Notes under the pieces: model-generated
Seen by the model: only the letters and a program-made list of their open reading frames with translations
Database searches by the model: none
What the model was told of the DNA's origin: nothing
Assembly: GCA_003245395.1 (NCBI GenBank)
Contig: QKDF01000058.1
Span: forward strand, 1-6,076
From: Clostridia bacterium
Lineage (GTDB): Bacteria > Bacillota > Clostridia > Oscillospirales > Oscillospiraceae
Reading direction: 5' to 3'
DNA length: 6,076 nucleotides
Made by a program: the position numbers and the translations under genes
In this document: in pieces, positions 1 to 5,562 of the stretch
Layout of the letters: each line of letters starts with the position of its first letter
How positions within the stretch are numbered: position 1 is the stretch's first letter

Positions 1-441
1 AACCGCGTCGAGCTGAAGAACATCATTCCGCCCAAGGAAATCCAGAACGCCATGGAAAAGCAGATGAAGGCCGAGCGTGAGCGCCGTCAGGCTATCCTGC
101 AGGCCGAGGGCCAGAAGGCCAGCCAGATTCTGGTGGCGGAAGGCGAGAAGCAGTCTGCAATCCTGCGGGCCGACGCCGCAAAACAGGCTGCTATTCTGCA
201 GGCTGAAGGCGAAGCCGAGGCCATCATGAAGGTGCAGCAGGCCACGGCCGATGCGCTCAAGCTTTTGAACGCCGCCAGCCCCAACGATCAGGTGATCAAG
301 CTCCGCGCGCTGGAGGCTCTGGCAAAGGTGGCCGACGGGCAGGCGACGAAGATCATCATCCCATCCGAGCTGCAGGGCTTGGCCGGATTGGCCGCCAGCG
401 CCAAGGCGCTGTTTGAAGACGACAAGCTCGCAAGCAAATAA
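1..441 (+). CDS. SPFH/band 7 (stomatin/prohibitin-like) protein, 3' part
   Basis: This is the C-terminal 146 residues of a protein whose start lies left of the window; the frame is open from base 1 and stops with TAA at 439-441. The first visible residues (VELKNIIPPKEIQNAMEKQM) match the junction in SPFH/band 7 proteins between the globular PHB domain and the long helical tail. After it comes an Ala/Glu/Gln/Lys-rich coiled coil with repeated blocks of the type ILxAEGxKxxxIL (about residues 31-75), then a short tail containing KIIIPSEL, which is usual near the end of this family. Such proteins are membrane-anchored and form oligomeric rings that organise membrane microdomains or control membrane proteases; the membrane anchor would be in the missing N-terminus. 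In Firmicutes the gene is often next to an NfeD-like gene, but none is visible here. It is transcribed toward the DUF6506 gene and ends 30 bases before a strong terminator. Family assignment is secure; the specific role is not known. Confidence 0.9.
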   Translation, partial: NRVELKNIIPPKEIQNAMEKQMKAERERRQAILQAEGQKASQILVAEGEKQSAILRADAAKQAAILQAEGEAEAIMKVQQATADALKLLNAASPNDQVIKLRALEALAKVADGQATKIIIPSELQGLAGLAASAKALFEDDKLASK

Positions 442-470
442 AAACCGCATTTGTTAAAAACAGGAATAAA

Positions 471-508
471 GCCGGGCCGGGAGAATTCTCCCGGCCCGGC
501 TTTTCTTG
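471..508. terminator. Perfect palindromic terminator, probably bidirectional
   Basis: Bases 471-485 are exactly complementary to 486-500, a 15-bp GC-rich inverted repeat centred on GAATTC; in RNA the central four bases would form the loop. On the + strand it is followed by TTTTCTTG (501-508), closing the SPFH gene. On the minus strand it is followed by TTTATTCC (470-463), so it can also end the converging DUF6506/rnj transcript, whose last stop codon is 60 bases away. The placement between two convergent genes supports a shared terminator. Confidence 0.88.
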
Positions 509-559
509 ATGAATCAGGGTTTACGGTGTGCGCAGCCGTGCGGTGGCCGCAATATGGGA

Positions 560-859
560 TCAGAATACAGTGTCGCCGCTGTGGAAGTGCAGTGCAGGAT
601 GAAAATCGAACTTTACGGCGCCCACGGCTACGTCCGGGCCGACTGCCCGCTGGATGCGGGCGATACCCTCGTTGCCGAAGCCTGCGCATAATTCGATGGC
701 CGTTACGCCCTTGGCTGCGGCCTCACGGGCGGCCTGTTCCGCTTCGGCGTAGTTTTTGCAGCCGATTACGTTCAGGTCGATGCTGGGAGTGGAGACCACC
801 GTGCGGGTGGATGCGTCGGCGTCCCCTGCGAGGAAAATAAATGCTGCCTGCAGATTCAT
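560..859 (-). CDS. DUF6506-type small protein
   Basis: This encodes a 99-residue soluble protein of unknown function. The start ATG (857-859) is preceded on the minus strand by a strong GGGAGGGG ribosome binding site about 6 bases away; the stop is TGA at 560-562. I recognise the pattern of the DUF6506 family from memory: an N-terminal beta strand (MNLQAAFIFLAG), a strand with VIGCKNY (31-37), an amphipathic helix (about 38-50), ELCAGFGNEGIARI (56-69), and a C-terminal VKFDFHP (82-88) followed by SGD. The alternating strand/helix pattern and the glycine-rich GFGNEG turn suggest a small alpha/beta fold that could bind a ligand, but no catalytic motif can be named. There is no signal peptide or membrane segment. 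It lies 66 bases downstream of rnj on the same strand. The gap is almost filled by a hairpin, leaving little space for a promoter, so it is probably expressed by read-through from rnj. Confidence 0.78.
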   Translation of the reverse strand: MNLQAAFIFLAGDADASTRTVVSTPSIDLNVIGCKNYAEAEQAAREAAAKGVTAIELCAGFGNEGIARIQRAVGPDVAVGAVKFDFHPALHFHSGDTVF

Positions 860-885
860 TGAGACCCCTCCCTGATTAATATTTA

Positions 886-920
886 CCGGAGGGCGGGAGA
901 AATCATCTCCCGCCCTCCGG
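886..920. terminator. 15-bp hairpin between rnj and the DUF6506 gene
   Basis: Bases 886-900 are perfectly complementary to 906-920, with a 5-base loop (901-905). The hairpin begins 5 bases after the rnj stop codon on the minus strand. Downstream on that strand the sequence is TAAATATTAATC, a weak, interrupted U-tract, so termination is probably partial. On the + strand the stem is followed by CTGTTTTATA, which would work better as a terminator for rightward transcription. It may therefore lower DUF6506 expression relative to rnj, protect the 3' end of rnj mRNA, or block antisense read-through into rnj. Confidence 0.7.
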
Positions 921-925
921 CTGTT

Positions 926-2587
926 TTATACCTTGGTCACTACGGGAATGACCATGGGATTGCGCTTTGTGGTTTTAAACAGGTAGTTGCTCACTGCGGA
1001 CTTGACTGCGGCGCGCAGCTCGCCGTCGTCGCGGCTGTTGCGGCGGCGGTCAAGGTTTTCCGCGGCGTCCATGGCGATGCGTTCCAGTTCCCGGATCATG
1101 CCGTCGGACTCCTTCACGTAGATGAAGCCGCGGGTAATGATATCGGGGGTGGACATCAGCTGGCCGCTCTGCGAGGACATGGGCAGAACCACCACCACCA
1201 TGCCGTCCTCGGCCAGACGCTTGCGGTCACGGATTACCACAGCGCCCACGTCGCCCACGCCGGAGCCGTCCACATACACCTCGCCGGAGGGAACGGTCCC
1301 GTTGAGCTTCAAAGTCTTGCCCGTGATCTCAACCACGCCGCCGTTTTCGCTGATGGCAATGTGGTTGCGGTCCATTCCCATCTGCTGTGCCAGACGGGAA
1401 TGAAGCTGCAGCATCCGCTGCTCACCGTGCAGGGGGACGAAGAAACGGGGCTTCGTCAGTGCATGGATGATTTTCAGCTCCTCCTGGCAGGCATGGCCTG
1501 ACACATGGAGCATATCCGACCGGTCGTAAACCACGGCTGCACCCTTGCGGAACAGCTCGTTGATAACGCGGCCCACCGTGACCTCGTTGCCGGGAATGGC
1601 GGAGGCGGAGATGATGACCTTGTCGCCGGGGCCGATTTCCACCTGCTTGTGGGTGGAGAACGCCATGCGGTACAGAGCGCTCATTTCCTCGCCCTGGGAG
1701 CCGGTGGTGACGATGACCTGCTTATTTTTGGGCAGGCCCTTGATTTTGTTCAGATCCATGAGGGTGTTTTTGGGCACCTTCATATAGCCGAGTTCCGTGG
1801 AGACCTTCATCATGTTCTCCATGCTCCGTCCGGTGACGGCGACCTTGCGGCCGCACGCCTCAGCCGCGTCCAGCACCTGCTGGATACGGTGGACATTGGA
1901 GGCAAAGGTGGTGACGATGATGCGGTCTTCGCAGTTGCTGAACTGGCGGGTGAAGGTGGCACCCACCGTCTTTTCAGACGGGGTATAGCCCGGACGCTCC
2001 ACGTTGGTGGAATCCGCGCACAGCGCCAGTACGCCTTCCTTTCCCAGCGCGCCAAAGCGGGCCAGGTCAATGACTTCCCCGTCAATGGGGGTGGAGTCAA
2101 TCTTGAAGTCGCCGGTGTGAACCACGGCGCCCATCCGGGTGTGGATGGCAAAGGCCACGGAGTCGGCGATGGAGTGGTTGACGTGGATGAACTCCACATT
2201 GAACTTACCGGCACGAACGGTTTCGCCGGGCTCCACGGTGATCAGCTTCGTGCTTTTGACCAGCCCGTGTTCCTCCAGCTTCAGCTTGATAAGTCCGGCG
2301 GTGAACCGGGTGCAGTAGATGGGCATGTTGACTTGCTTGAGCACGTAGGGGATCGCACCGATGTGATCCTCATGCCCGTGCGTGATGAACAAGCCACGGA
2401 TCCGGGCGTGGTTTTTAATCAGGTACGTCACGTCCGGAATCACCAGATCAATGCCATACATGTCATCGCCCGGAAAGGCCATGCCGCAGTCCACAACGAT
2501 CATCTCGCCGCCGTATTCGTAGACGGTCATGTTCTTGCCAATCTCGTTGAGTCCTCCAAGAGGGATAATTTTCAGTTTTTCTGCCAT
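926..2587 (-). CDS. rnj: Ribonuclease J (metallo-beta-lactamase / beta-CASP RNase)
   Basis: This is a complete 553-residue protein, nearly the length of B. subtilis RNase J1 (555). RNase J is a cytoplasmic, zinc-dependent enzyme with 5'-to-3' exonuclease and endonuclease activity, central to mRNA decay and rRNA maturation in Firmicutes. Visible features in order: N-terminal LKIIPLGGLNEIGKNM (5-20); metallo-beta-lactamase motif HGHEDH (zinc ligands H70, H72, D74, H75); HVNHS with H138; HTGDFK with D160; the beta-CASP insertion from about 205 to 350; the 5'-phosphate-contact motif HVSGHA (361-366); VPLHGE with H387 as a late metal ligand; and a C-terminal domain from about residue 450 that ends in a conserved-looking NPMVIPVV. 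All expected catalytic residues are present. The start is set by ATG 2587-2585: an in-frame TAA lies three codons upstream and AAAAGGAG is at 2608-2601. It is divergent from gdpP and followed by the DUF6506 gene. Only one rnj copy is visible, so J1 versus J2 cannot be assigned by context. Confidence 0.97.
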   Translation of the reverse strand: MAEKLKIIPLGGLNEIGKNMTVYEYGGEMIVVDCGMAFPGDDMYGIDLVIPDVTYLIKNHARIRGLFITHGHEDHIGAIPYVLKQVNMPIYCTRFTAGLIKLKLEEHGLVKSTKLITVEPGETVRAGKFNVEFIHVNHSIADSVAFAIHTRMGAVVHTGDFKIDSTPIDGEVIDLARFGALGKEGVLALCADSTNVERPGYTPSEKTVGATFTRQFSNCEDRIIVTTFASNVHRIQQVLDAAEACGRKVAVTGRSMENMMKVSTELGYMKVPKNTLMDLNKIKGLPKNKQVIVTTGSQGEEMSALYRMAFSTHKQVEIGPGDKVIISASAIPGNEVTVGRVINELFRKGAAVVYDRSDMLHVSGHACQEELKIIHALTKPRFFVPLHGEQRMLQLHSRLAQQMGMDRNHIAISENGGVVEITGKTLKLNGTVPSGEVYVDGSGVGDVGAVVIRDRKRLAEDGMVVVVLPMSSQSGQLMSTPDIITRGFIYVKESDGMIRELERIAMDAAENLDRRRNSRDDGELRAAVKSAVSNYLFKTTKRNPMVIPVVTKV

Positions 2588-2600
2588 AGAATTTAGAATG

Positions 2601-2608
2601 CTCCTTTT
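2601..2608 (-). promoter_or_regulatory. rnj ribosome binding site with long spacing
   Basis: On the minus strand AAAAGGAG is separated from the rnj ATG by 13 bases (2600-2588), longer than the usual 5-9. No closer Shine-Dalgarno is present and an in-frame stop excludes an upstream start, so this site belongs to rnj. The long AU-rich spacer may lower initiation efficiency or leave room for regulation. It lies just downstream of TTTATATA. Confidence 0.7.
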
Positions 2609-2669
2609 TATATAAAGATGTACGCAGCCTCCTACGGTTCATGGCACAAGACAGCAAAAAAAGTGCGTC

Positions 2670-2696
2670 AAAACAAGGCACGGCAAAAGCCGCACC
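2670..2696 (-). terminator. Intrinsic terminator-like hairpin in the rnj leader
   Basis: On the minus strand GGTGCGGC (2696-2689) can pair with GCCGTGCC (2684-2677) across a TTTT loop, giving 8 bp including two G.U pairs, and is followed by TTGTTTT (2676-2670). The G.U pairs become mismatches in the + strand RNA, so the hairpin favours leftward transcripts. A second, mutually exclusive pairing is possible: GTGCG (2695-2691) with CGCAC (2667-2663), which is directly followed by seven T residues (2662-2656). Either could terminate RNA before the rnj ribosome binding site. Confidence 0.6.
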
Positions 2697-2877
2697 GAAC
2701 CGAAACGCCCCACTGCTCTGACCGGCCCCGTTTCGCCGGCAGACAAGCGGGCTGCGTCCGCGCCCGACCGTATTGAGATTGTCTATTTATTAAACCGGGA
2801 GGGAACACAGCCCACCCAGTGAAATACGAAGAAGCAGCGGAGAACCGGATCTCTCCAGTCAACTCAACGCTGAAATC
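2670..2877 (-). ncRNA. Candidate structured small RNA or attenuated rnj leader
   Basis: A leftward promoter (TATACT, minus strand 2889-2884) would start RNA near 2877; an intrinsic-terminator-like hairpin ends at about 2670, giving about 205 nt. No convincing coding sequence lies within it. Helices on the minus strand: a GAGA-capped hairpin (2860-2854 with 2849-2843, two G.U pairs); a long-range 11-bp helix (2842-2832, CTCCGCTGCTT, with 2718-2708, GAGCAGTGGGG); a hairpin (2820-2811 with 2803-2794, one U.U mismatch); an arm (2785-2779 with 2746-2740) that encloses CGGGC/GCCCG (2766-2762 with 2752-2748); and a hairpin (2739-2735 with 2726-2722). The long-range helix, the enclosed arms and the overall size resemble 6S RNA (SsrS), which sequesters RNA polymerase, but I cannot confirm that family by eye. 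The alternative is a regulatory 5' leader of rnj, whose start codon is about 80 bases beyond the terminator. All structures were found by hand pairing, not by energy calculation. Confidence 0.5.
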
Positions 2878-2883
2878 TATTTC

Positions 2884-2912
2884 AGTATAACACCGTTACC
2901 CCAATTTGTATA
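2884..2912 (-). promoter_or_regulatory. Leftward promoter toward rnj (extended -10)
   Basis: On the minus strand the -10 box TATACT (2889-2884) is preceded by TGT, giving the extended -10 pattern TGnTATACT. Exactly 17 bases upstream is TATACA (2912-2907), matching 4 of 6 positions of the sigma-A -35 consensus. A- and T-tracts just upstream (2913-2932) could act as an UP element. The predicted start is about 2877. This promoter would produce the candidate structured RNA and, by read-through, the rnj-DUF6506 transcript. Confidence 0.65.
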
Positions 2913-2932
2913 CATTTTTCTGAAAAATGTAT
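2910..2932. repeat. AT-rich 10-bp inverted repeat between divergent promoters
   Basis: ATACATTTTT (2910-2919) and AAAAATGTAT (2923-2932) are perfectly complementary around a CTG centre. The element overlaps the edge of the leftward -35 box and lies about 40 bases upstream of the rightward -35 box. The lack of G/C and of a clear T-tract argues against a terminator. It could be an operator for a dimeric regulator or simply UP-element A/T tracts; the sequence alone does not decide. Confidence 0.5.
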
Positions 2933-2970
2933 TTGAACAGCAGAAAGAGCGCAAAAGAGATCGAAAGTTA

Positions 2971-2999
2971 TTGCCCAGTCTGTCTGGCAGTGCTATACT
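2971..2999 (+). promoter_or_regulatory. gdpP promoter (extended -10)
   Basis: TTGCCC (2971-2976) and TATACT (2994-2999) are separated by 17 bases, and TGC directly precedes the -10 box, so this is a strong sigma-A-type promoter with an extended -10. The predicted start is near 3006, leaving a leader of about 50 bases before the gdpP ATG. The promoter probably drives gdpP, rplI and dnaB together, since no promoter is obvious in the short downstream gaps. Confidence 0.8.
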
Positions 3000-3043
3000 T
3001 ATAGAATCTATCGGTATGCGCATGAAGGATACCCATACGAGTG

Positions 3044-3050
3044 TAAGGAG
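3044..3050 (+). promoter_or_regulatory. gdpP ribosome binding site that fixes the start
   Basis: TAAGGAG lies 7 bases before the ATG at 3058. In-frame ATG codons at 3016 and 3022 and a TTG at 2971 have no such site, and the TTG coincides with the -35 box. This selects 3058 as the start. Confidence 0.85.
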
Positions 3051-3057
3051 ATCAAAT

Positions 3058-5046
3058 ATGAACAAAAAGCTTTCCCGGATGCTGGAACCGAATCTGAAGA
3101 TGTACTTTATCTTTCTGGTGCTGTTCACTCTGGTGACAGTACCTGTTCGGCCGATTCTGGCTCTGGCGGAAGGTGTTGTTACGGTGGCGCTATACCTGTT
3201 TTTCCGATCCAGTATGCAAAAACGCAAACAGGGAATCCTGCAGTACATTGACAGCGTGACCGGCAGCGTGGACGCCGCCAGCAAATCCACCCTGATTAAC
3301 TCGCCGCTGCCCATTATGGTATTTCGCCCCGATACCAGCGAGATCATCTGGAGCAATGAAAATTTTTTGCAGCTGGCCGGTGTGCGGGAGCACCTGTTTG
3401 AAATCAGGGTGGAGGACACAGTACCCGGATTTCCTGTGCAGTGGCTGCTGGAGGGAAAGGCGGAATGCCCCGACCGCGTCACCATGAACAACCGCCGCTT
3501 CCGGGTTTACGGCAGCCTGGTGCGTTCCCGGGACAAGGGGACGGGGCAGAATCTGGTGGCTACCACCTACTGGGTGGACACCACCGATGCCGATGAACTG
3601 CAGAAAAAATACGCCGGCACCCGGCCTGTCATTGCCGTGGTGACGGTGGACAACTATGAGGATCTGATGAAGGCCTGCGGAGAGGCGCAGCGCAGCGCCG
3701 TCCAGGCCCAGATCGACGAAAGACTCAACCAGTGGACGCACTCTGCCGGACTGCTGGTCAAGACCAACCGGGACCGATACCTCTTTTTGCTGGAGGATCG
3801 GAATTATGAGAAGCTGGCGGAGGAAAAGTTCTCCATTCTGGATTCCATCCGGGAAATCAGCGTGGGCGAGGGCCTGCGGCCCACCATTTCTATCGGCGTG
3901 GGCAAGGAAGCTGACGAGATGGCCGATCTCTATAAGAGTGCCAACCTGTCCCTGGAGATGGCGCTCTCTCGCGGCGGCGATCAGGCGGTGGTGCGAAACC
4001 GGCTGGATTTTGAATTTTATGGCGGCCGCAGCAAATCCACGGAAAAACGCACCAAGGTCAAATCCCGGGTGATGGCCAACGCTCTGTCCGAGCTGATGGC
4101 CGACGCCAGTCAGATTTATATTATGGGCCATACCTTTGCGGACATGGACGCGGTGGGGGCCGAGGCGGGACTGTGCTGCGCCGCGCGCAAGCGGAACAAG
4201 CTGGCACAGATCGTCATCGACATGGAAAACAACGCCGCCCATCAGGTATTGGTTCAACTGGCTGCCCTTCCGGAGTATGAGCATGTGTTCATCTCGCCCA
4301 GCGAGGCGTTTTTACGGATGCAGCCCGGTTCGCTGCTGATTGTGGTGGATACCAACCGCCCCGACATGGTGGAAAACCAACAGCTGCTGGAATCGTGCAA
4401 CCGGGTGGCGGTGATCGATCACCACCGCCGGGCGGCCACTTATATCGAAAACGCGGCGCTGAATTTCCATGAGCCCTATGCCTCCTCCGCGTCGGAGCTG
4501 GTGACGGAGCTGCTGCAGTATCTGGTGGAGCCAAACGACCTGCTCCACGCAGAGGCCGAGGCTCTGCTGGCGGGGATTGTGTTGGATACAAAGCATTTTA
4601 CCCTGCGTACCGGTGGGCGCACCTTTGAGGCGGCGGCGTTTCTCCGCCGGGCGGGTGCGGATACCTCCGACGTGCAGCGGTTGTTCCAGAATGATCTGCA
4701 GGAGATGGTCTCCCGTTATGACATCATTCGCAGGGCGGAGATTTACCGGGACGATATCGCCGTGTCCGTGGTACAGGAGGACGGTGCCGAGCGCGTGACT
4801 GCGGCACAGGCCGCGGATGAACTGTTGACGCTCAAGGGCGTCAAGGCGTCTTTCGTGATATTCCGCTCCGGGGACGATGTGCTCATGTCCGCCCGCTCAC
4901 TGGGGGACATCAATGTGCAGGTGATCCTGGAGACGCTGGGCGGCGGCGGCAATTCCACCACCGCCGGCGGGCAGGTGGAAGGGGGAGACCCGGAGACAGT
5001 CCGGGAACAGCTCTTGGAGGCCATCGACCAGTATTTTGAAAAGTAA
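3058..5046 (+). CDS. gdpP: GdpP-type cyclic-di-AMP phosphodiesterase, membrane-anchored
   Basis: This is a 662-residue protein, the usual GdpP/YybT size (about 655-660). The family hydrolyses c-di-AMP to pApA and so controls osmotic balance, cell-wall stress and beta-lactam tolerance. Domain order: two membrane helices (about 15-31 and 34-50); a PAS-like domain (about 80-180); a degenerate GGDEF domain (about 188-315) with SRGGDQ where active cyclases have GGDEF; a DHH phosphoesterase domain (about 345-500) with GHTFADMDAVG (H358, D362, D364), VVDT (D431), DHH (454-456) and GIVLDTKHFTLRTG (D510); and a DHHA1 domain ending in GGGGN (628-632). The metal-binding DHH residues are all present, so activity is likely. 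The odd point is Asn632, where many DHHA1 domains have His in GGGH. The start is fixed by TAAGGAG 7 bases upstream. It has its own promoter and lies 24 bases before rplI, as in the Firmicutes gdpP-rplI-dnaB cluster. Confidence 0.95.
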   Translation: MNKKLSRMLEPNLKMYFIFLVLFTLVTVPVRPILALAEGVVTVALYLFFRSSMQKRKQGILQYIDSVTGSVDAASKSTLINSPLPIMVFRPDTSEIIWSNENFLQLAGVREHLFEIRVEDTVPGFPVQWLLEGKAECPDRVTMNNRRFRVYGSLVRSRDKGTGQNLVATTYWVDTTDADELQKKYAGTRPVIAVVTVDNYEDLMKACGEAQRSAVQAQIDERLNQWTHSAGLLVKTNRDRYLFLLEDRNYEKLAEEKFSILDSIREISVGEGLRPTISIGVGKEADEMADLYKSANLSLEMALSRGGDQAVVRNRLDFEFYGGRSKSTEKRTKVKSRVMANALSELMADASQIYIMGHTFADMDAVGAEAGLCCAARKRNKLAQIVIDMENNAAHQVLVQLAALPEYEHVFISPSEAFLRMQPGSLLIVVDTNRPDMVENQQLLESCNRVAVIDHHRRAATYIENAALNFHEPYASSASELVTELLQYLVEPNDLLHAEAEALLAGIVLDTKHFTLRTGGRTFEAAAFLRRAGADTSDVQRLFQNDLQEMVSRYDIIRRAEIYRDDIAVSVVQEDGAERVTAAQAADELLTLKGVKASFVIFRSGDDVLMSARSLGDINVQVILETLGGGGNSTTAGGQVEGGDPETVREQLLEAIDQYFEK

Positions 5047-5070
5047 CAAGACAGAAAAGGAGAAAGTCTC

Positions 5071-5520
5071 ATGAAAGTGATTTTGCAGCAGGACGTCAAG
5101 GGCCAGGGGAAGAAGGGCCAGATGATCGAAGTTTCCGAGGGCTACGCCCGCAATTTCCTTCTGCCCCGCAAGCTGGCTGTTGCCGCAACCGCGGATACCA
5201 TCAACACCATGAACCTGAAGGAAAAGGCCCGCCTGGCGGAAGAGGCCCGGCTGAAGGCCGAGGCTGAGGCCGCGGCGGAAAAGCTCAAGGAGTGCATGGT
5301 GAAAATCACGGCCAAGGCCGGCAACGGCGGCCGCCTGTTTGGTGCCGTAACCACAAAAGAGATTTCCGAGGGACTGTCCAAGCAGTTTGGCGTGGAAATC
5401 CCCAAGCAGAAGCTGGTGCTGGACGATCCTATCAAGGCGTTCGGCTCCTATCAGATTAAAGCTAAGCTGGGCTATGACGTAACCGGTACGGTTTACGTCA
5501 GTGTGTACGAGGAGAAATAA
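5071..5520 (+). CDS. rplI: 50S ribosomal protein L9
   Basis: This is a complete 149-residue L9, the normal family length (about 147-150). L9 binds domain V of 23S rRNA at the base of the L1 stalk and helps maintain reading-frame fidelity. The N-terminal domain (1-50) shows MKVILQQDVKGQGKKGQ and the rRNA-binding signature VSEGYARNFLLP. A long Ala/Glu/Lys/Arg-rich helix (about 48-78) connects to the C-terminal domain (about 80-149), which contains GRLFGAVTTKEI, IPKQKLVL and IKAFGSYQIKAKL. The start is set by AAAGGAG at 5056-5062, 8 bases before the ATG. It begins 24 bases after gdpP and ends 42 bases before dnaB, so it is probably co-transcribed with both. I see no truncation or other anomaly. 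Confidence 0.97.
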   Translation: MKVILQQDVKGQGKKGQMIEVSEGYARNFLLPRKLAVAATADTINTMNLKEKARLAEEARLKAEAEAAAEKLKECMVKITAKAGNGGRLFGAVTTKEISEGLSKQFGVEIPKQKLVLDDPIKAFGSYQIKAKLGYDVTGTVYVSVYEEK

Positions 5521-5521
5521 T

Positions 5522-5534
5522 TTCCCGCAGGGAA
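5522..5534 (+). other. Small hairpin in the rplI-dnaB gap
   Basis: TTCCC (5522-5526) can pair with GGGAA (5530-5534) across a GCA loop, directly after the rplI stop codon. The stem has only 5 bp and no T-tract follows, so it should not terminate; at most it might act as a minor RNA processing or stability element upstream of the dnaB ribosome binding site. Confidence 0.3.
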
Positions 5535-5562
5535 TTGACGGGAATGCGCGGAGGTGAGGAAA

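Noticed and set aside
121..222. Short tandem-like DNA repeats in the SPFH gene (recurring AGGC, GAAGGCGA-type blocks)
   Set aside because: These reflect the coiled-coil ILxAEG repeat of the protein family rather than a DNA repeat element.
1505..2596. Long + strand open frame (363 codons) opposite rnj
   Set aside because: It is fully antisense to RNase J, which has all family motifs; the translation is His/Asp/Val-rich mirror sequence with no recognisable domain and it lacks a good ribosome binding site.
2463..2681. Minus-strand small open frame starting upstream of rnj (possible leader peptide, second ATG at 2643-2641)
   Set aside because: It overlaps the rnj start in another frame, neither start codon has a properly placed ribosome binding site, and its composition is not protein-like.
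2670..2880. RNase P RNA, tmRNA, SRP RNA or a ydaO (c-di-AMP) riboswitch in the divergent gap
   Set aside because: I looked for the conserved cores remembered for these RNAs (such as GGAAGCAGC of SRP RNA or the GAGGAAAGTCC of RNase P) on both strands and saw none; 6S RNA remains only a size- and shape-based possibility.
2971..3057. N-terminal extension of gdpP from TTG 2971 or ATG 3016/3022
   Set aside because: The TTG coincides with the -35 box of the gdpP promoter, the added residues do not look like the family N-terminus, and only ATG 3058 has a Shine-Dalgarno at proper distance.
3190..4284. Long minus-strand open frame (364 codons) opposite gdpP
   Set aside because: It is a shadow of the GdpP coding frame, produced by high GC and codon bias; no family resemblance and no promoter or ribosome binding site.
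5478..5497. Near-palindrome around ACCGGTACGGT inside the 3' end of rplI
   Set aside because: The imperfect symmetry is in conserved L9 coding sequence and is explained by codon choice; no T-tract or promoter accompanies it.
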